From NCBI RefSeq assembly GCF_000622145.1, contig NZ_JHWH01000002.1:310256-374255 (forward strand): 64,000 nucleotides of DNA. Direction: 5' to 3'. Both the position numbers and the translations under genes were made by a program. Below are positions 40,449 through 48,925 of this stretch, in pieces (within the stretch, counting starts at the first letter, position 1; the number at the start of each line of letters is the position of its first letter). The stretch is from Paracoccus yeei ATCC BAA-599 (lineage in GTDB: Bacteria; Pseudomonadota; Alphaproteobacteria; Rhodobacterales; Rhodobacteraceae). The notes under the pieces are model-generated. The model had not been told where the DNA came from and searched no databases. It was given only the letters and a program-made list of their open reading frames with translations.

Positions 40449-41519
40449 TCACTCCTCGGTCAGGCTGTCGTCGCTGTCCTCGGTCGCGCCGAAATCCAGG
40501 CCGTGGCTGGCGCGGATCTTGTCCTCGATGGCGAAGGACACCTCGGGATGGTCGCGCAGATACTGCTTGGCGTTCTCGCGGCCCTGGCCGATGCGTTCGT
40601 CGCCATAGGAATACCAGCTGCCCGATTTCTCGACCACGCCGGCCTTGATGCCCAGGTCGATCAACTCGCCGACCTTGGAGATCCCCTCGCCATACATGAT
40701 GTCGAATTCGACCTGGCGGAAGGGCGGCGCCACCTTGTTCTTGACCACCTTGACGCGGGTGGCGTTGCCGACCACCTCGTCGCGGTCCTTGATCGCGCCG
40801 GTGCGGCGGATGTCGAGCCGGACCGAGGCGTAGAACTTCAGCGCGTTGCCCCCGGTCGTGGTTTCCGGGTTGCCGAACATCACGCCGATCTTCATGCGGA
40901 TCTGGTTGATGAAGATCACCATGCAGTTCGAGCGGCCGATGCTGGCGGTCAGCTTGCGCATCGCCTGGCTCATCAGACGGGCCTGGCTGCCCATCTGCAT
41001 GTCGCCCATGTCGCCCTCGATCTCGGACTTGGGCGTCAGCGCCGCGACCGAGTCGACCACCACCAGGTTCACCGCGCCCGAGCGCACCAGCGTGTCGACG
41101 ATCTCCAGCGCCTGTTCGCCCGTGTCGGGCTGGCTGATCAGGAGCTCGTCCAGGTTCACGCCCAGCTTCTTGGCGTATTGCGGATCCAGCGCGTGTTCGG
41201 CGTCGACGAAGGCGCAGACGCCGCCCTTCTTCTGTTCCTCGGCCACCACATGCAGCGTCAGCGTGGTCTTGCCCGAGCTTTCCGGGCCGAAGATCTCGAT
41301 GATGCGGCCCTTGGGCAGGCCGCCGATCCCCAGCGCGATGTCGAGCCCCAGCGAGCCGGTCGAGGTCGCCTCGATCTCGGCCACGGGATTGTCGGCCCCC
41401 AGCTTCATGATGGAGCCCTTGCCGAACTGCCGCTCGATCTGTGCGAGCGCGCTGTCCAGCGCCTTTTGCTTGTCTGCCGAGCGCTTGTCGTTCATGTCGA
41501 AAAGAGTTGCCCCTGCCAT
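40449..41519 (-). CDS. recA: Recombinase RecA
   Basis: Strand-exchange protein and co-protease for LexA self-cleavage. 356 residues: Walker A GPESSGKT at about 78-85, Walker [14 protein letters not shown]2 loop [34 protein letters not shown], and acidic C-terminus ([12 protein letters not shown]). The start ATG 41519 has GAGGA five bases upstream; a longer form from 41543 is less likely. A GAAC-N7-GAAC site lies 62-77 bases upstream, as in SOS-controlled recA of this class. Terminates at 40404-40426. Confidence 0.98.
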   Translation of the reverse strand: MAGATLFDMNDKRSADKQKALDSALAQIERQFGKGSIMKLGADNPVAEIEATSTGSLGLDIALGIGGLPKGRIIEIFGPESSGKTTLTLHVVAEEQKKGGVCAFVDAEHALDPQYAKKLGVNLDELLISQPDTGEQALEIVDTLVRSGAVNLVVVDSVAALTPKSEIEGDMGDMQMGSQARLMSQAMRKLTASIGRSNCMVIFINQIRMKIGVMFGNPETTTGGNALKFYASVRLDIRRTGAIKDRDEVVGNATRVKVVKNKVAPPFRQVEFDIMYGEGISKVGELIDLGIKAGVVEKSGSWYSYGDERIGQGRENAKQYLRDHPEVSFAIEDKIRASHGLDFGATEDSDDSLTEE

Positions 41520-41581
41520 GCCGTCCTCATGCTTATCACACACCCCGAAGGCCGGGGCAATCTGTGCCCGCCCGCAACGAT

Positions 41582-41596
41582 GTTCACGGGTTGTTC
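41582..41596 (-). promoter_or_regulatory. LexA (SOS) box, alphaproteobacterial type
   Basis: On the plus strand GTTC-ACGGGTT-GTTC, on the minus strand GAAC-N7-GAAC: the direct-repeat operator of alphaproteobacterial LexA. It lies 62-77 bases upstream of the recA start codon. Confidence 0.85.
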
Positions 41597-41685
41597 CTAT
41601 TTGGGCGCTTTTGCATCAAATTGCAAGATCGCCCGCGATTCGCGGCCCCGCGCCGGCCCCGCTTTCCCAGCATCCGCCGCAGGGG

Positions 41686-41700
41686 TTAAGAAACGGTTTA
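41686..41700. promoter_or_regulatory. Near-consensus CtrA-like site before the sulfotransferase-like gene
   Basis: TTAA-GAAACGG-TTTA: one mismatch to TTAA-N7-TTAA, 50 bases upstream of the start at 41750. Weak on its own; noted because a full site lies at cckA close by. Confidence 0.25.
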
Positions 41701-41749
41701 CAGCCCTGCGCCGGGGGTTTATCCCCATGCCGCTTGCGACGACGGACGG

Positions 41750-42337
41750 ATGGCCTGCTGCATGTTGATTTTCTGGGAAAAGCGCCTGGTGTTCCTGGCC
41801 ACGCCCAAGGCGGGCTCGACCGCGATCGAGGCCGCGCTCGAAGCCCTGGCCAACGTGGCCGTGCAGCGGCCCGCGGCCCTCAAGCATACGAACCTTGCCC
41901 ATTACCGCGGCCATATCGAGCCCTGGCTGCAGGCGATGGCGGGCGAGGGCTTCACCACCGTCGCCCTGATGCGCGAACCGATCGACTGGCTGCGCAGCTG
42001 GTACCGCTTTCGGCTGCGCGACGACATGGACGACCCGGACCACGCCATGACCGGGGTCAGCTTTGCCGATTTCGCCCAGGCCTATGCCGGTCACGAGGAC
42101 CGGGAGATCGGCTCGCAGTCGGGCTTTCTGACCCGGGACGGGGACCGGGTGGACCGCATCTTCCGCTATGAGGACATCGAGGCCTTCACCCATTTCCTCG
42201 AGGACCGGCTGGACTGCGCGATCAGCCTGCCGCGGGTCAACGTGCCGCCCGCGGTCGACGTCTCGCTGGACGAGCCGCAAGAGACGCGGCTGCGCCAGGT
42301 CATGGAGCGCGACGTGGCGCTTTACGATTCGCTCTGA
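41750..42337 (+). CDS. Sulfotransferase-like protein
   Basis: 195 residues, smaller than most sulfotransferases. The phosphosulfate loop is ATPKAGSTAIEAAL (about 17-30), and the second PAPS region is ALMREPIDWLRSWY (about 72-85). A PAPS-dependent sulfotransferase or related nucleotide-binding enzyme is likely; the acceptor is unknown. Two starts are possible: ATG 41750, used here with only GGACGG nearby, or ATG 41762 (MLIFWEKRL). It overlaps the opposing cckA by 16 bases at the 3' ends. A TTAA-like element upstream may link it to CtrA. Confidence 0.75.
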   Translation: MACCMLIFWEKRLVFLATPKAGSTAIEAALEALANVAVQRPAALKHTNLAHYRGHIEPWLQAMAGEGFTTVALMREPIDWLRSWYRFRLRDDMDDPDHAMTGVSFADFAQAYAGHEDREIGSQSGFLTRDGDRVDRIFRYEDIEAFTHFLEDRLDCAISLPRVNVPPAVDVSLDEPQETRLRQVMERDVALYDSL

Positions 42338-44382
42338 CCGCCCGCCGGGACCGGCCCCATCTCGAGCTGGCGGCTGACCAGCGCCGTCAGGTCCGACAAC
42401 GAGAAGGGCTTGGGCAGGAAGGCCGAATGCGGCACCGACGGGCGGCCGTCGGCAAAGACATCCTCGGCATAGCCCGACATGAAGATGACGCGGGTCTGCG
42501 GCCGGTCGCGCAGCGCGGTCCTGACCCAGGCCGGCCCGTCCATGCCCGGCATCACGACATCGGTGACGAAGACGTCCACGTTCAGGCGCTGGTCGGACAG
42601 CAGCGCCAGGGCGTCCTCGGCGCAGGCGGCCTCGAGCACGTTGAAGCCCTGCAGCTTCAGCGCGCGGCTGGCGAAGGCGCGGACCGGGGCCTCGTCCTCG
42701 ACCAGCAGGACGGTGGCCTCGACATCGCGGCGCGGGCGCTTGGCGGGGCGGGGCTTTTCCGGTTCGGGCGCCTCGGCCGCGTCGCGGTCATGGGCCGGGA
42801 AGAACAGCGAAAAGGTGCTGCCCTCGCCCAGGGTGCTGTCGCAAAAGATATAGCCCCCGGTCTGCTTGACGATGCCATAGGCGGTGGACAGGCCAAGTCC
42901 GGTCCCCTCGCCCGTGCGCTTGGTGGTGTAGAAGGGCTCGAAGATCTTGGCCAGGTCCTCGGCCGGGATGCCGCAGCCGCGGTCGCGGACCTGGACGCGG
43001 ACGTAATCCCCCGCCGGCAGGGTGGCGCGCCCGATCTCGGTCGCGCCGTCCAGGCGCAGGTTGTCGGTGCTGACCGTGATGTCGCCGCCGCCGGGCATGG
43101 CGTCGCGCGCGTTCACCACCAGGTTCATGATGACCTGTTCCAGCTGCCGGCGATCTGCGCGGATCATGCGCAGCTGCGGATCGTGATCGAAGGTCAGCAC
43201 GATCCGTTCCCCCACCAGGCGGTTCAGCAGGTGGGTCAGGTCCGACAGCGTGTCGCGCAGGTCCATGATCTGGGGCTTGAGCGTCTGCTTGCGCGAAAAC
43301 GCCAGCAACTGCCGGACCAGCGCCGCCGCGCGGTTGGCGTTCTGGCTGATCTGGTCCAGGTCGGCGTAATCGGGGTCGGCCTTGTCGTGGCGCAGCATCA
43401 GAAGGTCGCAATGCCCGGTGATCGCGGTCAGCAGGTTGTTGAAGTCATGCGCGATGCCGCCGGCAAGCTGGCCGATGGCCTGCATCTTCTGGCTTTGGAC
43501 GAATTGCGCCTCGAGCGTTTTCAGCGCGCTTGCGTCGGACAGGACGGCGGTGACGTAATCGCCTGCGCCATGCGACAGGCTGATCTGGACGAAGCGGTCC
43601 GGGCCGCCGGCCTTCAGGTGGACGACCTCGGCGCCGCCGATGGTGCGGCCGGCGCAGACATCCGCCACCCAGTCGCCGATCTCGCGGCCGAGCCCGTCGA
43701 ACAGGGCAGAAAGCGACTGGCCGGGCAGGTCCGCGCCCAGAAGCTCGCGCGCGGCCAGGTTCGCGCGCAGGATCGTGGCGGCGGCGTCCAGCGTCAGCAG
43801 TGCCACCGGCAGGCTGTCGAAATCGTCCCGGCCCGGAGGCGGCGGGGCGGAGAACGCCGGCGCGGGCTGGCGCTCGCCCTGCCAGTGCTGCAGCTCCGAG
43901 CCCGGCGCCCGCGTCACCATGAAGCTGCCCGTGTCCCCCAGCTCGGCGCTTGTGCGGCCGTTCCGCGCCAGGGCGATGCACAGGTCCTGCCAGGCCGAGC
44001 GCGGCTCGGCCCGGCGGCTGGCCATCAGATCCTCGATCCTGCGGCCGACGGCCGGTCCCAGGCAGGCCAGCGCGACGTCGTTCTGGGCCAGGATCGCGCC
44101 GTCGGGTCCCACGGCCAGGGCCGGCCCGTCATGCCCGGCCAGCGCCGGCTGCAGCCGCGCCACCGCGCGCCGCAGGGCAAGGTCGCGGCGGACCTGCAGC
44201 CCGGCAATGACCCCGCCCAGCATGTAGCAGGCCAACGCCGCGCTGCCCGCCGTCAGCACCGCGAGCGCGACCAGACCATGCGGAGCCAGCGCGATCCACA
44301 GCGATCCGATGACCAGCGGCATCGAAAGATAGGGCACCAGAAGCTGGGCCGAGCGCGATGTTTCCGGGCGGGTCGATGCCAT
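42322..44382 (-). CDS. cckA: Hybrid histidine kinase CckA
   Basis: Membrane kinase that phosphorylates, via ChpT, the cell-cycle regulator CtrA. 686 residues: two N-terminal membrane segments (about 15-65), a PAS-like sensor part, H-box GGIAHDFNNLLTAITGHCD with phospho-acceptor His312, N-box (VVNARDAMPGGG), G-boxes (DRGCGIP, GTGLGLSTAYGIV), and a C-terminal receiver with Asp608 (FVTDVVMPGMDG). HDFNN is the signature of the CckA group. The start ATG 44382 has AGGGGA upstream; GTG 44424 is a weak alternative. A TTAA-N7-TTAA site lies 49-63 bases upstream. Confidence 0.92.
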   Translation of the reverse strand: MASTRPETSRSAQLLVPYLSMPLVIGSLWIALAPHGLVALAVLTAGSAALACYMLGGVIAGLQVRRDLALRRAVARLQPALAGHDGPALAVGPDGAILAQNDVALACLGPAVGRRIEDLMASRRAEPRSAWQDLCIALARNGRTSAELGDTGSFMVTRAPGSELQHWQGERQPAPAFSAPPPPGRDDFDSLPVALLTLDAAATILRANLAARELLGADLPGQSLSALFDGLGREIGDWVADVCAGRTIGGAEVVHLKAGGPDRFVQISLSHGAGDYVTAVLSDASALKTLEAQFVQSQKMQAIGQLAGGIAHDFNNLLTAITGHCDLLMLRHDKADPDYADLDQISQNANRAAALVRQLLAFSRKQTLKPQIMDLRDTLSDLTHLLNRLVGERIVLTFDHDPQLRMIRADRRQLEQVIMNLVVNARDAMPGGGDITVSTDNLRLDGATEIGRATLPAGDYVRVQVRDRGCGIPAEDLAKIFEPFYTTKRTGEGTGLGLSTAYGIVKQTGGYIFCDSTLGEGSTFSLFFPAHDRDAAEAPEPEKPRPAKRPRRDVEATVLLVEDEAPVRAFASRALKLQGFNVLEAACAEDALALLSDQRLNVDVFVTDVVMPGMDGPAWVRTALRDRPQTRVIFMSGYAEDVFADGRPSVPHSAFLPKPFSLSDLTALVSRQLEMGPVPAGGQSES

Positions 44383-44430
44383 GGGGTCCCCTGTACGGCG
44401 GCTTGTGCGGCCCTCCATATCCACCCCGGG

Positions 44431-44445
44431 TTAATGGCAGGTTAA
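44431..44445 (-). promoter_or_regulatory. CtrA-type site (TTAA-N7-TTAA) upstream of cckA
   Basis: TTAA at 44431-44434 and 44442-44445 with exactly seven bases between; on the minus strand TTAACC occurs twice. This is the CtrA consensus. One half overlaps the TAA stop of the upstream methyltransferase gene, so that half may be coding-driven. Confidence 0.55.
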
Positions 44446-45590
44446 TCCCGTCTGATCAACGCCAGGTAGAATCCATCCGAGTCCGCGGGCGGCAGGAAAC
44501 GCCGCTCCTCGACCAGGGAGAAGGGGGCTTGCGCGAGGAAGCGGCGGACCGTCTCGCCGTTCTCGGGCTCGAGCAGGGAACAGGTCATGTAGGCCAGCGC
44601 ACCGCCCGCCGCGACGAACCCGGCCGCTTGGGCCAGGATGGCCGCCTGCAGGTCAAGAAGATCGGCGAAGCCCTGGGGCGTCAGCCGCCATTTGGCGTCG
44701 GGCGTGCGCCGCCAGGTGCCGCTGCCGGAACAGGGCACGTCGGCCACCACCAGGTCGAAGTGCCCGCGCACCCCTCCGGGCGGGGCGATGCGGATGCGCG
44801 CCCCGGCCCGCGCGGCCCTCGCCGGAAGATCGGTCATGCGCGCGGCATCGACGTCATGGGCGGTGACGGCGCGGGCCCCGCGGGCGGCCAGCGCCAGGGC
44901 CTTGCCGCCGCCGCCCGAACAGTAATCCAGCACGCTCCCTTCCAGGGGCAGGGCCGCGCAGGCGCGTTGCGGCGACAGGTCCTGAAGCTCGACCAAGCCC
45001 TCGCGATAGGCGCGCGAGCCGGCGATGCGGCGTGCGCCGTCGATCACCCTCAGCGCCGTGGGCAGGGTTGCCGCGGTTTCGGTCGCGATTCCCTCCTCGG
45101 CCAGCGCGGCGACCGCCTGCTGGGGCGAGGCGCGCAGCGTGTTGGCCCGCAGCCAGACCGAGGCGCGGTCGCGCATGGCCTGGGCCACGGCCTCGGCCCG
45201 CGCGCCCAGCGAGGCGTCCCAGAGGGGCAGCAGCCAGTCGGGCAGGTCGCGCGCCTCGGCCGGGGTCGGGGGGCGGCCCGCGGCCCGTTCCTCGGCCGTC
45301 AGGGGGGCCGGGGCATGGCCTTCGCCGGTGAACAGGGCAGCGGGGTCCAGCCCCTGGTCGCGGCACATCCCCAGGATGAGCCCGCGCCCGGTCATCGCCC
45401 CACCCAGCGCCGCGCGCGAGCGCTTGCGGCGCAGCGCATCGAAGACCAGATCGCGCACCGCGGCGCGGTCGCCCGAGCCGGCATAGCGGCTGGCGCGCGA
45501 CCAGCGCAGCAGCGCGGGCTCGGCCGGGTCTCCGGCCAGGATCCGGTCCAGAATGGTGATCGCGGCCTCGGCGCGCGCGGCAGGGGTCAT
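44442..45590 (-). CDS. RsmB/NOP-type rRNA (cytosine-5) methyltransferase
   Basis: 382 residues, SAM-dependent. An N-terminal NusB-like helical domain is followed by the methyltransferase: motif I LDYCSGGGGKALAL, motif IV DVPCSGSGTWRRTPD, motif VI YMTCSLLEPENGE with the catalytic Cys of TCS, and FYLALIRRD at the end. Probably modifies 16S rRNA, like RsmB (C967). Its stop lies within the CtrA-type site of cckA. Upstream is 59 bases before the transglycosylase gene end. Other NOP-family rRNA targets are possible, so no symbol is given. Confidence 0.9.
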   Translation of the reverse strand: MTPAARAEAAITILDRILAGDPAEPALLRWSRASRYAGSGDRAAVRDLVFDALRRKRSRAALGGAMTGRGLILGMCRDQGLDPAALFTGEGHAPAPLTAEERAAGRPPTPAEARDLPDWLLPLWDASLGARAEAVAQAMRDRASVWLRANTLRASPQQAVAALAEEGIATETAATLPTALRVIDGARRIAGSRAYREGLVELQDLSPQRACAALPLEGSVLDYCSGGGGKALALAARGARAVTAHDVDAARMTDLPARAARAGARIRIAPPGGVRGHFDLVVADVPCSGSGTWRRTPDAKWRLTPQGFADLLDLQAAILAQAAGFVAAGGALAYMTCSLLEPENGETVRRFLAQAPFSLVEERRFLPPADSDGFYLALIRRD

Positions 45591-45649
45591 GACGGGCTCC
45601 GCGTCAGGGGTCCGCCCAGAAAGACGCTGCAGGCGCGCTTGTCAATCGC

Positions 45650-46447
45650 TCAGGGCGGCAGGGGCGGCGGATCGGCCTGGCCGAACAGCGGCCCCGCCGC
45701 CCGCGCCAGGATCAGCGGCCCGCGTGTCGCGCCAAGCGACGGCCCCCGCCCCGCACCGATGGCGGCAAGCGAACCCGGCGTGCCCGTCACCTCCGTCCCC
45801 AGGGGCGCGCCCAGCAGCATCACCCGTTCCCGCACCCGCGCGCGGCTGCCCGAGGCGATCGAAGCGAAGCTGTTGTAGGTTTCGGGCGATCCGGTCATGC
45901 CCTGAAAGCCGCGCCCGCGCAGCATGGCCCGCAATTCGTCGAACCGCGCCAGATAGCGGTCGGCATGGACCCGGGTGCGAGAGTGGAACGCCCCGGCGGC
46001 GGCACGCCAGTCACCCGTTTCGGCGTAAAGCTGGCTGACGAAGCGGGCGGCGTAGCGCGCGTTTTCTAGGGGGTCGAACATCTGCGCGACCGAGGCGAAG
46101 TTTTCGCCGTGCCAGCGGAAGTTCAGCTGGAAGCAGCCGATGTCGAGGTTGGTGCGCCCCTGCGCCACGCGATCCTGCGCAAAGGCGATGGCGCTTTGCG
46201 GGTCGTCGAACCAGGTCCCCTCGCCCTCGGCATTCGCGCTCCAGGCCCAAGGGCGGACGACGCCGTCCATGCGCCGCCCCGTCTCGGTCAGGGTCAGGGC
46301 GCCCAGGATGTCGGGGGGCACGCCGCTTTCCCGCGCGGCCTGCTGGGTCGCCCATTCGCAAACCTCGGCCGCGGGGGGGACGGCCCCCTGCCCCGCGCCG
46401 GCGGACAGGCAGGAGAGCATCAGGACAAGAAGGGAGAGTATCCGCAT
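45650..46447 (-). CDS. Lytic transglycosylase SLT-domain protein
   Basis: 265 residues, exported: signal peptide MRILSLLVLMLSCLSAGAG. The SLT-like catalytic domain covers about 30-180, with ILGALTLTETGRR (catalytic Glu of the ES/ET pair), DIGCFQLNFRWHGENFASVAQMFDP (the GxxQ..N motif) and NARYAARFVSQLY. It cuts peptidoglycan in the periplasm. The C-terminal part (RARVRERVMLLGAPLG) is not recognised and is Ala/Pro/Gly rich. ATG 46447 follows GGGGG. No flagellar or secretion genes are adjacent, so its client machine is unknown. Confidence 0.85.
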   Translation of the reverse strand: MRILSLLVLMLSCLSAGAGQGAVPPAAEVCEWATQQAARESGVPPDILGALTLTETGRRMDGVVRPWAWSANAEGEGTWFDDPQSAIAFAQDRVAQGRTNLDIGCFQLNFRWHGENFASVAQMFDPLENARYAARFVSQLYAETGDWRAAAGAFHSRTRVHADRYLARFDELRAMLRGRGFQGMTGSPETYNSFASIASGSRARVRERVMLLGAPLGTEVTGTPGSLAAIGAGRGPSLGATRGPLILARAAGPLFGQADPPPLPP

Positions 46448-46511
46448 GAACCCCCGCGACAGGACGACAGCCGCAGGTCTAGCGCGCAAGGGTTAAGATA
46501 GGATGGACGCC

Positions 46512-47729
46512 TTACCCCCACAGCGCCGCCGCCGGGGGCTGGCGATAGGCAAGCCAGGCCGGAACCGCCGCGGCCAGCGCCGAAAACCCCAGCAGGACCA
46601 GGAACATGGCCAGGTCCTGCGGGGCGAAGCCCACCGGCAGGACAAAGCCCTGCGCCCGAGAGATGGCCCGCGACATCAGCAGGGACGCCAGATAGCCGGC
46701 GGCGAATCCCAGCACGATGCCGGTGCCGAACAGCAGGAAAAGCTCGGTCCAGACCACGCCGAAGATGGCCGGGCCCGGCGCCCCGAAGGCCCGCAAGGCG
46801 CCGATCTGGCGCCGCCGCTGGCCGATGTGGATGACCGTCACCATCACCAGCGCGGCCGCAACCAGCGCAAGCGCCCCGGCCGACACCACCCCCAGCACGC
46901 GGCGCGCATCGCCGAGCAGACCGTAAAGCCCGGTCAGCACCTCGCCCGGAAAGATGGCGAGCGTCCGGCCCTCGGCCCGGTAGTCCTGGCGCAGCCGATA
47001 GGCGTCGGCGATGCTGTTCGGCTTGACCAGGATCGCGGGGAGCCCCGGCGCCTGGCCCGGCTCCCAGCGCTCGACCAGGGGCGCGCCCGCGTGGTCATGG
47101 TCGTGATCGTGGTCGTGGTGCTCCTCGCCCATGCCGTGCACCGACCAGACCGAGGAGATCGGCACCAGGATGGCGCGGTCCCAGGACGTGCCGGTGGGCA
47201 GCAGCCGGCCGGTCACATGGTAATGCACGTCCTCGTGCGCGTGGCCGCCCTGATGCAGCTGGCCATGGGTGGGGGTGATCTCGGCCCCCAGCGGCAGGTC
47301 GACGGCCGCGCCCAGGACTGCCTCGAACCCGGACTGGAACATGCGCCCCTGCGCCAGGCCCGGCGCGGTGCTTTCCAGCAGCACCGTGGTGGTGCCGACC
47401 ACCGGATGACCGTCCGCGAAATCGCCGAAGCCCACGGGCGCCGCCCAAGCCACGCGCGGATCGGCCTGCAATGCCGCCAGCACGTCGCCCGACACCAGCG
47501 GCAGGGCGGCCGGCTGCAGGAACACGGTGGACAGCACCAGCTGCGTTTCGCTGCCCGGCGCGCCGATCACCAGGTCGAACTTGTCCGAAGCCCGCGCGCT
47601 GCCCAGCCGCAGCGCCCGTTCCTGCAAGGTGACGGCGACGCCAAGCGCCACAGCCAGCGCCACCAGCGCCACGATCAGCGCCGAGCCGAGGCGCAGCCGA
47701 CGCAGGTCGGCCAGGATGAATCCCATCAT
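46512..47729 (-). CDS. FtsX-like ABC permease with histidine-rich loop
   Basis: 405 residues, four membrane segments in the MacB/FtsX pattern: one near the N-terminus and three after 280 (AGALALVAAALVMVTV, FLLFGTGIVLGFAAGYL, LAMFLVLLGFSALAAA). The large periplasmic loop contains EEHHDHDHDHDH at about 202-213, with more His at 155-171 (THGQLHQGGHAHEDVHYH), a strong metal-binding feature. The ATPase gene overlaps its start region. Pseudomonas PA4063-PA4066, a Zur-controlled zinc-starvation cluster, has a similar set, so a zinc-linked role is plausible. Start 47729 or 47726. Confidence 0.85.
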   Translation of the reverse strand: MMGFILADLRRLRLGSALIVALVALAVALGVAVTLQERALRLGSARASDKFDLVIGAPGSETQLVLSTVFLQPAALPLVSGDVLAALQADPRVAWAAPVGFGDFADGHPVVGTTTVLLESTAPGLAQGRMFQSGFEAVLGAAVDLPLGAEITPTHGQLHQGGHAHEDVHYHVTGRLLPTGTSWDRAILVPISSVWSVHGMGEEHHDHDHDHDHAGAPLVERWEPGQAPGLPAILVKPNSIADAYRLRQDYRAEGRTLAIFPGEVLTGLYGLLGDARRVLGVVSAGALALVAAALVMVTVIHIGQRRRQIGALRAFGAPGPAIFGVVWTELFLLFGTGIVLGFAAGYLASLLMSRAISRAQGFVLPVGFAPQDLAMFLVLLGFSALAAAVPAWLAYRQPPAAALWG

Positions 47730-47730
47730 G

Positions 47731-48414
47731 TCAGGCAGCCCTCGCCAGACCGTCGGCGGCGATGCGGCCTTGGTGCAGCCGGACCTGCCGGCCCAGCCGC
47801 GCGGTCAGCCGCGCGTCATGCGAGACGACGACCAGCGTGGCCCCGGCCTGGGCGGCAAGCTCCAGCAGCAGGGTGCCGATCAGGTCCGCATTGCGGGGGT
47901 CCAGGCTGGCGGTCGGCTCGTCCGCCACGATCAGCCCGGGATTGCGCAGCAGGGCGCGGGCGATGGCCACGCGCTGCATCTCGCCCCGCGACATGGTCTC
48001 GATCATCTGGGCGGGCTTTTGCAGGCCAAGGCGCGCCAGCAGGTCGCGCGCGCGCTGGGCCATGGAAGGCTGGAAGGCACGCGCCAGCCGCGCCGGCAAG
48101 GCCACGTTGTCCAGCGCCGAAAGCCCCGGAAACAGGTGGAAATCCTGCATGACCAGCCCGACGTTCGCGCCGCGCCAGCGGTCGCGCCGTCCTTCGGACA
48201 AGGCGGCGATGTCGGTGCCCGACCAGACCACGCGCCCGCGCGCAGGACGCTCGAGCCCCGTGATCACATTGACCAGCGTCGATTTTCCCGACCCCGAGGG
48301 GCCGGTGACGGCCACATGCTCGCCCGCCGCGATGTGCAGGGTCGGCAGCGCCAGGACCGGCGCCTCGAGCCCCGGATAGGCAACCTCGACGCCGGTGAGG
48401 GCAAGTGAAAGCAT
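47731..48414 (-). CDS. ABC transporter ATPase (LolD/MacB class)
   Basis: 227 residues. Walker A GPSGSGKST (about 36-44), Q-loop in NVGLVMQDF, signature MSRGEMQRVAIARALL, Walker B LIVADEPTASLD and a switch His in VVVSHDARL. The class works with FtsX-type permeases that move or reposition envelope substrates rather than import nutrients. The permease start follows one base after its stop, and the small Tat protein ends four bases before its start. Confidence 0.9.
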   Translation of the reverse strand: MLSLALTGVEVAYPGLEAPVLALPTLHIAAGEHVAVTGPSGSGKSTLVNVITGLERPARGRVVWSGTDIAALSEGRRDRWRGANVGLVMQDFHLFPGLSALDNVALPARLARAFQPSMAQRARDLLARLGLQKPAQMIETMSRGEMQRVAIARALLRNPGLIVADEPTASLDPRNADLIGTLLLELAAQAGATLVVVSHDARLTARLGRQVRLHQGRIAADGLARAA

Positions 48415-48418
48415 GCGC

Positions 48419-48871
48419 TCAGACCCGTTCGTAACGCGCGCCGCGCAACCGAAGCTGGCTGACGAAGCCGGTGTCGGGATCGGTCCACGAGCCGCGTTCC
48501 AGCACCCCCCGCGCCTCGATCGGCTGGTTCGGATTCGTGAAGGTCTGGCGGCGGTCCAGATAGACGACCATGATGTTGTCGGGCCAGTCCGCGTCGGTCG
48601 AGCAGAACGGGCACAGCGCCATCGGGATCTCGGTCAGGACAAAGAATTGCGCCTCGGCCTTCAAGGGGGGCGCCATGAAGCCCTGGATCGCGACCTGCTG
48701 GCCGGTCAGGGCCTTGACCTTGTCGGAAAACTCCAGTCCCAGCGCGCTGAACTTGCCGTAAAGCTCGTCAAAGGTCAGCGCGGGCGCCGCCGCATGGGCG
48801 GGCCGGATCAGGGAAAGCCCGGCCAGGCCGGCCAGGCAGCTCCTGCGGGTCAGGGTGTGCGTGCGGATCAT
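48419..48871 (-). CDS. Tat-exported periplasmic protein, DUF3299-like
   Basis: 150 residues. N-terminal RRSCLAGLAGL is a Tat signal with cleavage near HAAA. The mature part (LTFDELYGKFSALGLEFSDKVKALTGQQVAIQGFMAPPL, then ALCPFCSTDADWPDNIMVVYLD) resembles the DUF3299 partners of MacB-like zinc-stress ABC systems. CPFC offers a thiol or metal site. GGAGG precedes the ATG. It lies four bases before the ATPase gene and 54 bases after alkaline phosphatase on the same strand; a hairpin (48891-48918) separates it from that gene. Confidence 0.75.
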   Translation of the reverse strand: MIRTHTLTRRSCLAGLAGLSLIRPAHAAAPALTFDELYGKFSALGLEFSDKVKALTGQQVAIQGFMAPPLKAEAQFFVLTEIPMALCPFCSTDADWPDNIMVVYLDRRQTFTNPNQPIEARGVLERGSWTDPDTGFVSQLRLRGARYERV

Positions 48872-48890
48872 CGCTGCCTCCTGTCAGGGT

Positions 48891-48918
48891 GGCCCGCCCG
48901 GCTGCACCGGGACGGGCC
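48891..48918 (-). terminator. Hairpin between the alkaline phosphatase gene and the ABC genes
   Basis: Imperfect stem (GGCCCG/CGGGCC plus CCGG/CCGG, five-base loop) seven bases past the phosphatase stop. No T-run follows, so it may be partial, letting some transcripts continue into the ABC genes. Confidence 0.4.
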
Positions 48919-48925
48919 GCTGTCG

